Positions 1 through 8,952 of a stretch of DNA of 24,152 bases are shown piece by piece. Positions within the stretch are counted from its first letter, which is position 1. Each line of letters starts with the position of its first letter. The position numbers and the translations under genes were made by a program. The DNA is from Clostridiales bacterium (lineage in GTDB: Bacteria > Bacillota > Clostridia > Oscillospirales > Oscillospiraceae), in NCBI GenBank assembly GCA_012729875.1, contig JAAYCC010000211.1, forward strand, positions 1 to 24,152, given 5' to 3'. Below the pieces are notes generated by a model. The model was not told the origin of the DNA, did no database searches, and saw only the letters and a program-made list of their open reading frames with translations.

Positions 1-1216
1 ACTCGTCCACCATTATCTCAGTATAGCGGGACGCTGTCTCAAGCGCCGTCTCTGTGGGACTGCCTGTCTCCCTGTCACAGAGCAGCTCCACCGCGAAGTG
101 TTCGAGATCGGAGAAATCCAATAGGTTCTGCCTGCGCTTTTCAGCGGAATACCTCGCGTCGAAGTCCAAAGTGAGATCTAAAAGCGCGGACATGGCGGGC
201 GCGGTCAGCGCAATCTGACGTATCAGCTCCCCGCTGGACGCGCTGAAAACAGTGTTGATTGAGAGCATAGCCCTCTTGCAGCCCTCGCGCGCGGATTTTA
301 ATTTTTCCTTGGTCTCTTCAAAGGGAAAGTTCCGCAGAGTACCCAGGCGCGGGAAGGCGATCGGAAGCTGTGAACGGGCTTTGTCCCAGCCGATGTCCAG
401 CGCCATAGACAGCGAGCGCATCTGTGAGAGAGTCTCACTGATGCTGTCGCCGTATGCGAGTATGAGAGGGGCGTTGTCCTCCTCGTTTTCACAGATGCTC
501 TGCCAGACCCTATTGAGCCTGTCTGTCCAGTATTCGACGCTCTGCTTTGCGTCCGACATAAGCTCCCTGCCCCAGTCCGTATTGCCTATGTCCTCTGTGT
601 GGTCGCAGGAGAGCCGGTCGGCCTGCTCCTTTGCCCATTTTGCGGGGTACGGATGGCTCTGCATCTTAGCGTGCAGCTCCAGAACGGTTTCCGCCAGCCG
701 TGAATCGTCCTGCCCCGCGCCCACACTGTCAACCAGGAGCGCAAAGCCGGGGGTGGAGTCCATGCTCTCATACGCTGCGTCGAGGGTCTTTTCAAGCGCC
801 CTGTTTTTCAAAATGGCGCAGCTGTCCTCGTCCCCCACCCGGAAGTCGGGCGAGAGCGAGAGCTTATGGCAGTTTTCGCGCAGAATGCCTGTGCAGAAGC
901 TGTGTATAGTACCTATTTTTGCGTTGTAGCACAGTGTGTTCTGACGGCGCAGACGGCGGTTTTCAGGCTCGGCCGAGCTGAGAGCGGACAGCTCTTCCAG
1001 TATCCTGCTCCGAAGCTCCGCTGCTGCGGCGCGGGTATACGTTATAACGAGGAAGCTGTCGATATCCACGGGATTTACGGGGTCGGTTACATAGGACATC
1101 AGACGCTCAGTGAGTACACGGGTCTTTCCGCTGCCCGCCGCCGCGGACACCAGAACAGAGGACGAGCGGCGGTCAACTGCGCTTTGCTGCTCGTCTGTGA
1201 GAGCTATCTTACTCAT
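1..1216 (-). CDS. addA: AddA helicase-nuclease subunit, N-terminal part (runs off the left edge)
   Basis: ATP-dependent UvrD-type helicase subunit of AddAB, the Firmicutes counterpart of RecBCD, which resects double-strand breaks for recombination. About 405 codons are visible. Starting from the ATG at 1214-1216 (minus strand) the protein begins MSKIALTDEQQSAV. It has the Q-motif, the Walker A SAAAGSGKT near residue 25, the TYTRAAAAELRSRI helicase motif, IGTIHSFC, and the AddA-typical LLDFSDLEHFAVELL just before the edge. The reading frame leaves the window inside RYTEIMVDE, the start of the Walker B/DEYQD motif. The C-terminal helicase and RecB-like nuclease domains are outside. The start overlaps the end of addB by 8 bases (ATGAGTAA), which implies translational coupling. 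Usual AddA length is about 1,200 residues, so roughly a third is here. Confidence 0.95.
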   Translation of the reverse strand, partial: MSKIALTDEQQSAVDRRSSSVLVSAAAGSGKTRVLTERLMSYVTDPVNPVDIDSFLVITYTRAAAAELRSRILEELSALSSAEPENRRLRRQNTLCYNAKIGTIHSFCTGILRENCHKLSLSPDFRVGDEDSCAILKNRALEKTLDAAYESMDSTPGFALLVDSVGAGQDDSRLAETVLELHAKMQSHPYPAKWAKEQADRLSCDHTEDIGNTDWGRELMSDAKQSVEYWTDRLNRVWQSICENEEDNAPLILAYGDSISETLSQMRSLSMALDIGWDKARSQLPIAFPRLGTLRNFPFEETKEKLKSAREGCKRAMLSINTVFSASSGELIRQIALTAPAMSALLDLTLDFDARYSAEKRRQNLLDFSDLEHFAVELLCDRETGSPTETALETASRYTEIMVDE

Positions 1217-4200
1217 GCTGCTCACCCTCCAGTCTGGACCAGAATTCGGCTGGTTTTATCTTTGAGAGATAGCGCCTGCTGCCGTCCGTCTCGTCAAAGC
1301 GGCAGATCTGAGCATAGGGGCAAAAGCGGCAGGCGTTGTCGCTCTCGCTGCGGTAGCAGGGCTCGGGCTCGACACTGCCGGAGGACAGCTCGAGTGATAC
1401 GTCTTCGAGACTCTCCGCTACAAATGATTTGAGCTTTGCCATCTGCTCTGGGTCGGCCAGCGTATCCGTGACGAGACTGCCGTCCTTTCTCCGGGTGACG
1501 GGGATATATTCTGGACTGTCGGAGTGCTCCATTGCCAGCAGTATGTCCTCGTCGTTGAGCAGAAGCCCGCTTCGCTTGAGATTTTTTGTCCTCTGCTGTG
1601 CGAGCTCGCCCTCGGAGAGATCTCCGTCTGCTTTTATAACGGGGTCCCTTGCCGGGACATAGAGGACGCCCGCAGGGATTATCTCACGCCCGTAGCGGCC
1701 CTTGCCGCTGTCCTCAAGCGCAAACAGATATATGAGCATCTGCAGTCCCATACCGTAGAACACGTCGGAGAGGTCAAATTTCTTTTTTCCTGTCTTGTAG
1801 TCCACGACGCGGACATAGAGCTTGCCTCCGCGCTCACAGCCGTCCACGCGGTCGGCGACGCCGATAACGCGCAGGCCGCCTTTTTGCGTCAGCTCGGCGG
1901 CGGGCAGGTCTCCGCCCGCGGCAAAGCTCAGCTCAAAGTCCAGCGGACGGAAGTCCGAGCGGCGAAGTTCCCGGACCATGTCGGTCACAACGCTGCGTAC
2001 CGAGGGGCGCATACGGCTGAAGAGATAGCGGAAACGCGGGGACTTGTCGTCGAGCCCTCCCAGCCTTTCGGAGATGTATATGTCGGTGTATTTGTCTGCG
2101 AGACGGTGGGCCAGAGCCTCGTCGGCGTTTTCAAAGCCGACGCCGTCCGAAATCTCTCTTGCGGTCTTCTCGAGAACAAAGTGCATGAAGGTGCCGAGCT
2201 CGGGCGGAGTGAAGCCCGCCTGCTCTTTTTCGTTCAGGCGCAGACCATAGCGCAGAAAGTAGGCCAGACGGCAGTTTGAAAATGCCTCAACCTGCGAGGG
2301 TGAGAGACTTTTTGTCCTGCCGTAGAGCGTCTCCACGGAGGAACCGGACAGCCTGCCCCTCTCGGCGGACGCCCGCATGAACAGCTCGCGGAGCTTTTTC
2401 GCACCCTCTGTGTCGGATGCAAAGTAGTCGTAGGCGAGAGCCCTTCTGCCCTCGCCCGCGCCCTCGGCCGCCATAAGAAAGGAGGGAGAGGCGGCGCAGA
2501 GGCGCGCCTCGCTGATATCAAAGTGCGACACGCTTTTTTTGAACAACGTACCAGCGCGCGCGATGAGAAAGCTCGGCCGCGCCGAGGCCCCTTCGACATC
2601 GGCTGCGCTGTATGACAGAGTCAGTGTGTCCGAGGGCAGTGTGACGCAGTTGTATATAAGTGAAAACTCGCGGGAGATTCTGTCGGAGCCGCCCGGCAGG
2701 TCTATACCCATGGTGCGGAGTTCGTCGCGCTCGTCCTCGGACAGAAGTCCCGTATCCGCAGCGGCGGCAGGTATACGGTCGTCGGAGGCGCCCAGGATTA
2801 TCAGATGCTTTATGTGGCGGCGGCGCATACGGTCGATCTCGCCGCCCGTGACGCAGTCCGGCGAAGCGGGGATGGCTGACACGTCGTATTGGGACAGGGC
2901 TTTGAGGAAAAGCCGGGAAAACTCCGCCTGAGTCATAGGCGTGTCGCCGAGAAGAGCAGCGAACTGCTCAAGCGCCTCTACAATGATCTCCCAGAGCTGT
3001 GCGGTCTCGGAGGCGAGCTGCGCGCGTCCGGACTCCTCCAGCTCGCGGGCGTGAGCGGCGAGTGTTTCGGGGAGCTTCAGCTCCGCAAGAAAATCTGAAA
3101 GAGCCTGAGCGTGCTGCGTGGCCGCAGCTCCTTTTTTGCCGCTGTTTGTAAGATTTATCAGAGGTTTTGCAAGCCTGCGGCGCAGAGCGTCTATGGTGCT
3201 GAGCTTTTCTCTCGAAGCGTCGTCGAATTTTTTGCCGAAGCCTTCGGGGTGGAAGGACCAGCTCCTGTCGCGGTACCAGTATGAGCCGCGTATATTCCAC
3301 ATGACGGTGTAGTTTTCAAGTAGGTCGCACTCGTCTAGCGACAGCCCGGTCAGACCGGTCTTTATGTATGCGAGCACATCGTCCGTATTCCAGCCGCCGT
3401 GTATTATTTCAAAGGCTGAGGAGATGAGCGCGGCGGCCGGCTTCTGCATAATACTCTCCCGCCGCGCCGTGAACAGGGGTACGCCGTACAGTCGGAAGGC
3501 GTCCTCCAGCGGCGCCGCATAGTCTGAAAATCCGCGCGCGGCAACGGCGAGATCACGCCAGCGGCATCCGCTGCCGCGTACAAGCTCAATGCAGCGCGCC
3601 GCGGCCATTTCGCACTCGTCGCGTATACCGCCGCAGCGCAGGAGCGTGACGCGCTCGTCTTTGTCCTCCGCTGTCTCTGAGGAATAGCGGAACAGATTGT
3701 TCTCAAAAAAGCTCAGGGTGTCCGCTTTGCCCGCGGAGTTCTCGAATATTATCGTCTCAGTCTCTGTATTGTGCTTCTCCGCAAGGCGTTTCAGGGCAAA
3801 GGCGGTTCTGCGCTGATGTTCAAACTGCTCACCCGCACCGTCTGGCCCGTCACAGGTCAGGCAGACTGTTAAATCCGCTCCCTTTTTGAGCAGAGCTTCT
3901 ATTACGAGTGTCTCCATGCCCGTGAAGTCGGTGAAACCGTCTATGAATATGTGACCGCCGCCCACGGAGCTTTCAGGGAGCGTCTCCGCGAGACGCTGGA
4001 GCCTGTCCGCCGGATCGGCGTGACCCTGCGCCAGAACCGCGTTGTATGTCTCAAGGCATAAAGAGAGGTCGCGCAGCTTGCGCGTAAGAGAGCCTTCAGC
4101 GCTCCCGGAAGCTCTTAAAAGCTCCTCTGAAGTGACGCCTGCGGTCTTGAACTCCTCTATTGCCCGGTACAGGCCGAGTACTATCTCGTCCTTGCGCCCG

Positions 4201-4529
4201 GCGCCGGAGTAAAGCTCTAGTTTCGGGCCGACCATGTCCAGAGCTAGCGTCATACACAGGAGCCTGCCGGCCTTGTCGAGATAGACCTTCCCACCTGTGC
4301 CGGCCTCCTGCGCGACACGTACGGCCAGCCGTGAAAAGCTCAGCACCTCGGCATAGAGCGATATACTGTCCCCGCAGACGAAGCACAGCTCGCGCTCCGC
4401 CTCGTGGCTGTATTGCTCGGGTACGATGAGATACTGGCCCCTCTCGCCCGCATCGGCGTTTTTGCGGATCTCGTTGAGAATGTGGGAGGTCTTGCCGCTG
4501 CCAGCGGTACCGAGAATCAGTTTAAGCAT
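1209..4529 (-). CDS. addB: AddB helicase-nuclease subunit
   Basis: Second subunit of the AddAB break-processing complex; it carries one nuclease domain and the inactive-helicase scaffold that reads Chi. The 1,106 residues match the family length of about 1,100-1,170. Walker A is at the N terminus (LGTAGSGKTSHIL, residues about 6-18). The C-terminal RecB-like nuclease contains VVDYKTGKKKF. The four cysteines of the AddB iron-sulphur staple are visible: one in SNCRLAYFLRYG and three in the C-terminal ACRFCPYAQIC (CX2CX5C). The start at 4529 is supported by AAAGGAGG just upstream on the minus strand (4536-4543 complement). addA follows with an 8-base overlap, the B. subtilis gene order. Confidence 0.96.
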   Translation of the reverse strand: MLKLILGTAGSGKTSHILNEIRKNADAGERGQYLIVPEQYSHEAERELCFVCGDSISLYAEVLSFSRLAVRVAQEAGTGGKVYLDKAGRLLCMTLALDMVGPKLELYSGAGRKDEIVLGLYRAIEEFKTAGVTSEELLRASGSAEGSLTRKLRDLSLCLETYNAVLAQGHADPADRLQRLAETLPESSVGGGHIFIDGFTDFTGMETLVIEALLKKGADLTVCLTCDGPDGAGEQFEHQRRTAFALKRLAEKHNTETETIIFENSAGKADTLSFFENNLFRYSSETAEDKDERVTLLRCGGIRDECEMAAARCIELVRGSGCRWRDLAVAARGFSDYAAPLEDAFRLYGVPLFTARRESIMQKPAAALISSAFEIIHGGWNTDDVLAYIKTGLTGLSLDECDLLENYTVMWNIRGSYWYRDRSWSFHPEGFGKKFDDASREKLSTIDALRRRLAKPLINLTNSGKKGAAATQHAQALSDFLAELKLPETLAAHARELEESGRAQLASETAQLWEIIVEALEQFAALLGDTPMTQAEFSRLFLKALSQYDVSAIPASPDCVTGGEIDRMRRRHIKHLIILGASDDRIPAAAADTGLLSEDERDELRTMGIDLPGGSDRISREFSLIYNCVTLPSDTLTLSYSAADVEGASARPSFLIARAGTLFKKSVSHFDISEARLCAASPSFLMAAEGAGEGRRALAYDYFASDTEGAKKLRELFMRASAERGRLSGSSVETLYGRTKSLSPSQVEAFSNCRLAYFLRYGLRLNEKEQAGFTPPELGTFMHFVLEKTAREISDGVGFENADEALAHRLADKYTDIYISERLGGLDDKSPRFRYLFSRMRPSVRSVVTDMVRELRRSDFRPLDFELSFAAGGDLPAAELTQKGGLRVIGVADRVDGCERGGKLYVRVVDYKTGKKKFDLSDVFYGMGLQMLIYLFALEDSGKGRYGREIIPAGVLYVPARDPVIKADGDLSEGELAQQRTKNLKRSGLLLNDEDILLAMEHSDSPEYIPVTRRKDGSLVTDTLADPEQMAKLKSFVAESLEDVSLELSSGSVEPEPCYRSESDNACRFCPYAQICRFDETDGSRRYLSKIKPAEFWSRLEGEQHE

Positions 4530-4597
4530 GGCGAGCCTCCTTTCGATACATAGACTCCACTATTATAGGCGCAGAGCGCTTATAGTGCGTTGCGCAT

Positions 4598-4627
4598 ATT
4601 ATAACATAATGCGTCTTGGGCGTACAA
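4598..4627 (-). promoter_or_regulatory. Putative promoter for addBA
   Basis: Read on the minus strand there is a perfect -10 TATAAT (4598-4603) preceded after 18 bases by TTGTAC (4622-4627), a weak -35. It lies about 70 bases upstream of the addB start, in the spacer divergent from the CorC operon. The -35 is poor, so this rests mainly on the -10. Confidence 0.4.
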
Positions 4628-4634
4628 CTCGCAA

Positions 4635-4663
4635 TTGACTATAGGCGGTCGCTGTGTTAAAAT
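4635..4663 (+). promoter_or_regulatory. Sigma-A type promoter for the CorC/CNNM operon
   Basis: TTGACT at 4635-4640, a 17-base spacer, then TAAAAT at 4658-4663, both close to consensus. It sits 62 bases before the start codon at 4726, whose ribosome site is AAAGGAG at 4707-4713. The -35 is preceded by GCAA, as in two other promoters of this window. Confidence 0.8.
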
Positions 4664-4725
4664 AAATCACATTACCGGACTGAAAGCAGAATATACATAC
4701 GATTTTAAAGGAGTGATTATCCGCG

Positions 4726-6009
4726 ATGGATGACGGCGGTTGGTTGTCATGGGCCATCATTTTACTGCTTATACTGGCGGCTTTCTATTTTGCAATGGCG
4801 GAGACCGCCTTTGCGTCTGTCAGCCGCATTAAAGTCAAAACGGAGCTGGACAAGGGCGATTACAGGGCCAAAAAGGCCATGTTCGTACTTGACAATTTTG
4901 ACAAGGCTATTACAACGATACTTATCGGCACTAATATCGTCCACATAGTTGCCGCTGCAATGGTGACGCTCTTGGTTACAGATATATGGGGTGTCGGTTT
5001 TGTCACGCTTTCCACCATTATAATGACACTTGTTGTGTTTTTCTTCGGCGAAATGCTCCCCAAAAGCATAGGAAAAAAATACAGTGGCAGGCTCTCACTC
5101 TCGCTGGCGTCGTCACTGTGCTTTTTTATGCGGATTTTCAGCCCGTTAGCCTGCGTTCTCACGGCGATCGGACAGAGTACGGCAAAGTTTGTAAACTGTA
5201 GAGATGAGGTCACCGTCACCGAAGACGAGCTGTATGACATCATCGAGAATATGAAGGATGAAGGCGAGCTGGGCGCCGAAAAGGGCGAGCTTGTCCACTC
5301 CGCCCTTATGTTTGCCGACGTGACCGCAGAGAGCATCGTCACACCGCGCGTCGATCTTGCTGCCGTTGATATAAACACACCGGCGGAGGATATTCTGGCC
5401 TTTGTCAAGGCCTCGACCCACAGCCGCTTCCCTGTTTATAACGGCAGCATAGACAATATTGTGGGCGTTTTGCAGATACGCAAATTTATAAGGGCATATA
5501 TAAAGCAGGGCAGCAGTCTGGACATACGTCCGCTGCTGGACAAAGTCCACTTTGCTCACCAGAGTACAAATATCGACGAGCTGCTGCGGGAAATGAGCCG
5601 AAAGAAAATCAATATGGCAGTTGTAACCGACAACTACGGGGGCACGCTCGGTATCGTAACGGTTGAGGACATACTTGAAGAGCTGGTCGGCGATATATGG
5701 GATGAGGACGACGATGTCAAGGAGTCCTGTGTCAGATTGCAGGACGGCAGCTTTGAGCTTGACCCCGAACTCTCCGTTGAGGAGAGCTTTGAGCTCATAG
5801 ATTTTGATGATCCCGACGACTTCGATTTTGAACACAAGATTTTAGGCGAGTGGGCATTTGAACAGTTTGACAATATTCCCCGAAAGGGAGACAGCTTCGA
5901 CTATAACGGTCTGCATATGACTATAGGTGAGATGAACGGCAACCGAATAGTGAGGCTTATAGCGCGTATTCTCCCCGATACACTGAAGGAAGGGGGGCGA
6001 AAGAGATGA
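4726..6009 (+). CDS. CorC/CNNM family membrane protein with CBS pair (first of two)
   Basis: Member of the DUF21/CNNM plus CBS family (HlyC/CorC, MpfA, PaeA), linked to magnesium or other cation efflux across the cytoplasmic membrane. The 427 residues show the usual order. An N-terminal DUF21 transmembrane domain has hydrophobic segments at about 8-28, 60-84, 92-110 and 123-150, with the motifs MAETAFASVSR and GEMLPKSIGKK. A tandem CBS pair spans about 205-330, including VVTDNYGGTLGIVTVEDILEELVGDIWDE. A C-terminal CorC_HlyC domain runs from about 340 to 420. The start has AAAGGAG about 12 bases upstream. The stop overlaps the next gene by 4 bases (ATGA). 'Haemolysin' in older names is historical; transported ion and direction cannot be read from sequence. 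Confidence 0.93.
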   Translation: MDDGGWLSWAIILLLILAAFYFAMAETAFASVSRIKVKTELDKGDYRAKKAMFVLDNFDKAITTILIGTNIVHIVAAAMVTLLVTDIWGVGFVTLSTIIMTLVVFFFGEMLPKSIGKKYSGRLSLSLASSLCFFMRIFSPLACVLTAIGQSTAKFVNCRDEVTVTEDELYDIIENMKDEGELGAEKGELVHSALMFADVTAESIVTPRVDLAAVDINTPAEDILAFVKASTHSRFPVYNGSIDNIVGVLQIRKFIRAYIKQGSSLDIRPLLDKVHFAHQSTNIDELLREMSRKKINMAVVTDNYGGTLGIVTVEDILEELVGDIWDEDDDVKESCVRLQDGSFELDPELSVEESFELIDFDDPDDFDFEHKILGEWAFEQFDNIPRKGDSFDYNGLHMTIGEMNGNRIVRLIARILPDTLKEGGRKR

Positions 6010-7292
6010 TCTCTCCTTTCTACTATCTGGCAGTGGTGCTGCTTGTGCTGCTTTCAGGCTTTTTCTCAGGCTCGGAGATGGCCTACTCCTCCGCGAACCG
6101 GCTGCGCCTTGAGAACGCGGGTGAGAGCGGGGACAAGGCCGCACGCATGGCCTGCAGGATTATGGACAGCTACGAGGATATGCTCTCCGCCGTACTTATC
6201 TGCAACAACCTGGTGAACATTGCGGCGTCGTCTATTGTGTCTGTAATCGCCATCACTATTGCAAACGAGACCGGCTTTTCCAAGTCGATGGCAACTACAG
6301 TCGGAACCGTGGTTATTACGATACTGATAATTATTTTCGGCGAGACCATGCCCAAAATAATTGCAAAGAAGAACGCCAACAGGACTGCCATCAACTACGC
6401 CTATGTCATTCGCGGGCTGACGCTTGTTTTTAAGCCGCTGATTTTCCTCGTGGTCGGGCTTGTCCACCTGATCACCAAGCCCATGAAGGGCGAGAAACCC
6501 GACGACGAGCAGGACACAGCGGTCGAGGAGCTGGTCTCCATCATTGAGACGGTTGAGGACGAGGGAGTCATTGACAACGGGCGCAGCGAGCTGCTGCAGG
6601 CTGCGCTGGACTTTTCAGAGGTCTCTGCAAGCGAGGTCATGACCGCTCGCGTGGATGTGCAGGCCATAGACATCGACGACGACTGGGACGATATAATGGC
6701 TGCCATTGAAAAGACGGCTTATTCCAGGATACCGGTCTATAAGGACAGTGTTGACAACATAATAGGCGTACTGTACCTGAACCACTTTTACAAGTCCTTC
6801 TCAGGAAAAGGCGAGTTTGATATAAGACCTTTGCTTCTTATACCCTGTTTTGTCTACAAGACCGTCAAGCTCCCCACCGTTCTTTCAGAAATGCGCGAGA
6901 GCAAGACGCACCTCGCCATCGTCACAGACGAGTATGGCGGCACCATGGGCATTGTCACCATGGAAGACGTACTCGAAGAGCTGGTGGGTGAGATCTGGGA
7001 CGAGACCGACGAGGTCGAGGAGGAAGTAGTCGCTCACGCCGACAATCTCTATGAGCTGGACGGGGACGTGTGTATCAGCGACTTTCTCGAGCTGATCGAC
7101 ATCAGCGAGGACAGCTTCGAGACTGAGAGCGCCACTGTGGGCGGCTGGACCATTGAAAAGTTCGGGTATTTCCCGCGCCAGGGCGAGAGCTTCACCTTCG
7201 GCAATTTCCGCGTTGTGGTTTTGGAGACAAACGGCAAGCGTGTGGAAAGAATCCTTCTGAGGGTAAATCCCGAAGGTGCCAAGGATAAATAA
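6006..7292 (+). CDS. CorC/CNNM family membrane protein with CBS pair (second of two)
   Basis: Paralogue of the preceding gene, 428 residues, translationally coupled to it through an ATGA overlap. The architecture is identical: DUF21 membrane domain with FSGSEMAYSSANRLRLE, CNNLVNI and GETMPKIIAKK; two CBS domains (about 205-335) with YSRIPVYKDSVDNIIGVLY and VTDEYGGTMGIVTMEDVLEELVGEIWDE; and a C-terminal CorC_HlyC domain. The near-equal lengths and immediate adjacency suggest either a heteromeric transporter (family members act as dimers) or two paralogues for different ions. The operon ends in the hairpin at 7365-7408. Family assignment is secure; specificity is unknown. Confidence 0.93.
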   Translation: MISPFYYLAVVLLVLLSGFFSGSEMAYSSANRLRLENAGESGDKAARMACRIMDSYEDMLSAVLICNNLVNIAASSIVSVIAITIANETGFSKSMATTVGTVVITILIIIFGETMPKIIAKKNANRTAINYAYVIRGLTLVFKPLIFLVVGLVHLITKPMKGEKPDDEQDTAVEELVSIIETVEDEGVIDNGRSELLQAALDFSEVSASEVMTARVDVQAIDIDDDWDDIMAAIEKTAYSRIPVYKDSVDNIIGVLYLNHFYKSFSGKGEFDIRPLLLIPCFVYKTVKLPTVLSEMRESKTHLAIVTDEYGGTMGIVTMEDVLEELVGEIWDETDEVEEEVVAHADNLYELDGDVCISDFLELIDISEDSFETESATVGGWTIEKFGYFPRQGESFTFGNFRVVVLETNGKRVERILLRVNPEGAKDK

Positions 7293-7364
7293 AAGGGTCC
7301 CTGCCTAAATGAGCTGCCCCCCGCACTGTACTAAAGGGGTTCCCAAGCGGTGTGTTTCTGAAGC

Positions 7365-7408
7365 AAATCCCCCGATCGCAGTCAAGATTTTCTGCGATCG
7401 GGGGATTT
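7365..7408. terminator. Strong bidirectional intrinsic terminator
   Basis: A perfect 17-bp inverted repeat (7365-7381 with 7392-7408) around a 10-base loop, with AAAT/ATTT ends that give a U-run on either strand. It lies between the convergent CorC operon and the CoA-transferase genes and can stop transcription from both sides. Confidence 0.93.
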
Positions 7409-7467
7409 TGCGTTGCCCATTATTTTAGGTGAAGCCCGGTTCAATGTACGGAGCTGCTTTATCGTAA

Positions 7468-8940
7468 TTACTTTTCTGCTTTCATGCTCCCCGTCTGCCT
7501 GTAGCGGCTGTGCATAGAGAAGGACTCGGCTAGATTGTGGGGGGTCTGCACGGGACCGCAGGTCTCCAGAGCGCCGTTGTAGTAGTCCCAGAGCTGTTGC
7601 CTGTATTCGGGATGTGCGCAGCATCCAATGATTTTTGCGGCGCGCTCCTTCGGGGACAGGCCGCGCAGGTCGGCGTAGCCGTACTCAGTTACGATGATGT
7701 CCGTATCGTGCTCTGAATTATCCACATGGGTGACCATCGGGACTATGCAGGATATCGCCCCGTCCTTGGCGGTAGATGGCGTGAGAAAGACTGTCAGCTT
7801 CGCGTTGCGGGCAAAGTCATTCGAACCTCCGACGCCGTAGATCATGTTTGTCCCCAGCGAGTGAGTGGAGTTTACGTTGCCGTAAATGTCCGCCTCGACG
7901 GCGGTGTTCATGGCTACAAGACCCATCTTGATAATGTTGGGGGCGCCGTTTGTGTACTCCAGCGGACGAAGAACTATGCGCTCCTTGTAGTAGTCGATGT
8001 CATTGAACACTTTTTCTATACATTTGCGTGAGAGGTCAAAGCATGTGGTGGAAACCTCGGTGAAGAGACCGTCCTCCACAAAGCCCAAGGCTGCGTCCGA
8101 AAAGACCTCCGTATACATCTTGAGATCTTTGAAGCCGCCCCTGCGCAGGCAGGTCAACACAGTGTTTGCTACGCCGCCGACCCCTACCTGCATAGTGAAT
8201 TCTTTTTCGATTCCGCCGCTTTCGATCTCCTTGTTAAGGCACTCTACCACATTGGCCGCGATGCCTTCATAAACCTCGTTGACGTCGCGGAATACCCAGT
8301 CGTGCTCAGGTATGTCGGTGATGACGATGGCGGCGATTTTGTCGGGGTCGCAGCGGTAGACCGGTTCGCCGACGCGCTCCATTACGGAGCCGATGGGTTT
8401 CGCTCCGCTGCCGCAGATATCGTGGAAGCCCTCGATACCGACGGGGACGGTGGTGTTGATTTCAAGTATTACTTTTTCGGAACACTCGAGCAAGGCGTTA
8501 GATATACCGACTGACACGGAAGGGACTATGCCTCCGTCCGGGTTTATCTTGGCACACTCGACAACGGAGACGTCTATCTTACCGAATACGCCCCCGCGGA
8601 GCTTTTGGGATAGCAGACCAAGATGTACGTCCGTGTAGGCGATTTTACCGGAATTTATGGCGTTCCTTATATTGGGGACGAACTGGAATGCGCTGTAACG
8701 CGTTATAATGCCGCTGTCGGCAAGGGGGCCGAACACATCTTGTCCGAGGGCTGCGCCGCAGATAAGTGTGAGGTCTTTCGCCTTTCCCAGCCTGACAATC
8801 TCCGGCGGGACTGCCTTGGGAGCGCCGGTAGAGAATCCGCTGAAAGCTACAGTCATGCCGGGCTCAATAAATGCTGAAGCCTGCTCGCCGCTCATAATGC
8901 GGTCTTTGAGGCTTTCACACAGCATTCTGTCTTCGTACAT
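7468..8940 (-). CDS. CoA-transferase, acetyl-CoA hydrolase/transferase family (second gene of pair)
   Basis: Probably moves CoA between acetyl-CoA and another carboxylic acid (family of Cat1/AarC succinyl-CoA:acetate, 4-hydroxybutyrate and butyryl-CoA:acetate CoA-transferases); cytosolic. The 490 residues carry the N-terminal SGFSTGAPKAVP CoA-binding region. The expected catalytic glutamate is in KDLKMYTEV (E278), which forms the glutamyl-CoA thioester in the family. The oxyanion/CoA motif GVGGSNDFARNAK (about 369-381) and EYGYADLRGLSPKERA are also present. It starts 12 bases after the upstream paralogue; its ribosome site TAGGAGG overlaps that gene's stop, so the two are co-translated. It is exactly as long as the paralogue and fully co-linear. 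The acid substrate is not predictable; the neighbouring BCR-like enzymes make an aromatic or unsaturated acid an option, a fermentation acid equally so. Confidence 0.9.
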   Translation of the reverse strand: MYEDRMLCESLKDRIMSGEQASAFIEPGMTVAFSGFSTGAPKAVPPEIVRLGKAKDLTLICGAALGQDVFGPLADSGIITRYSAFQFVPNIRNAINSGKIAYTDVHLGLLSQKLRGGVFGKIDVSVVECAKINPDGGIVPSVSVGISNALLECSEKVILEINTTVPVGIEGFHDICGSGAKPIGSVMERVGEPVYRCDPDKIAAIVITDIPEHDWVFRDVNEVYEGIAANVVECLNKEIESGGIEKEFTMQVGVGGVANTVLTCLRRGGFKDLKMYTEVFSDAALGFVEDGLFTEVSTTCFDLSRKCIEKVFNDIDYYKERIVLRPLEYTNGAPNIIKMGLVAMNTAVEADIYGNVNSTHSLGTNMIYGVGGSNDFARNAKLTVFLTPSTAKDGAISCIVPMVTHVDNSEHDTDIIVTEYGYADLRGLSPKERAAKIIGCCAHPEYRQQLWDYYNGALETCGPVQTPHNLAESFSMHSRYRQTGSMKAEK

Positions 8941-8952
8941 GAGGGTATCCTC

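Noticed and set aside
252..929. 225-residue open frame on the plus strand
   Set aside because: The minus strand here encodes AddA with unmistakable helicase motifs; the plus frame is a serine-rich shadow.
5146..5835. 229-residue open frame on the minus strand
   Set aside because: Antisense to the first CorC/CNNM gene, no ribosome site and no recognisable domain.
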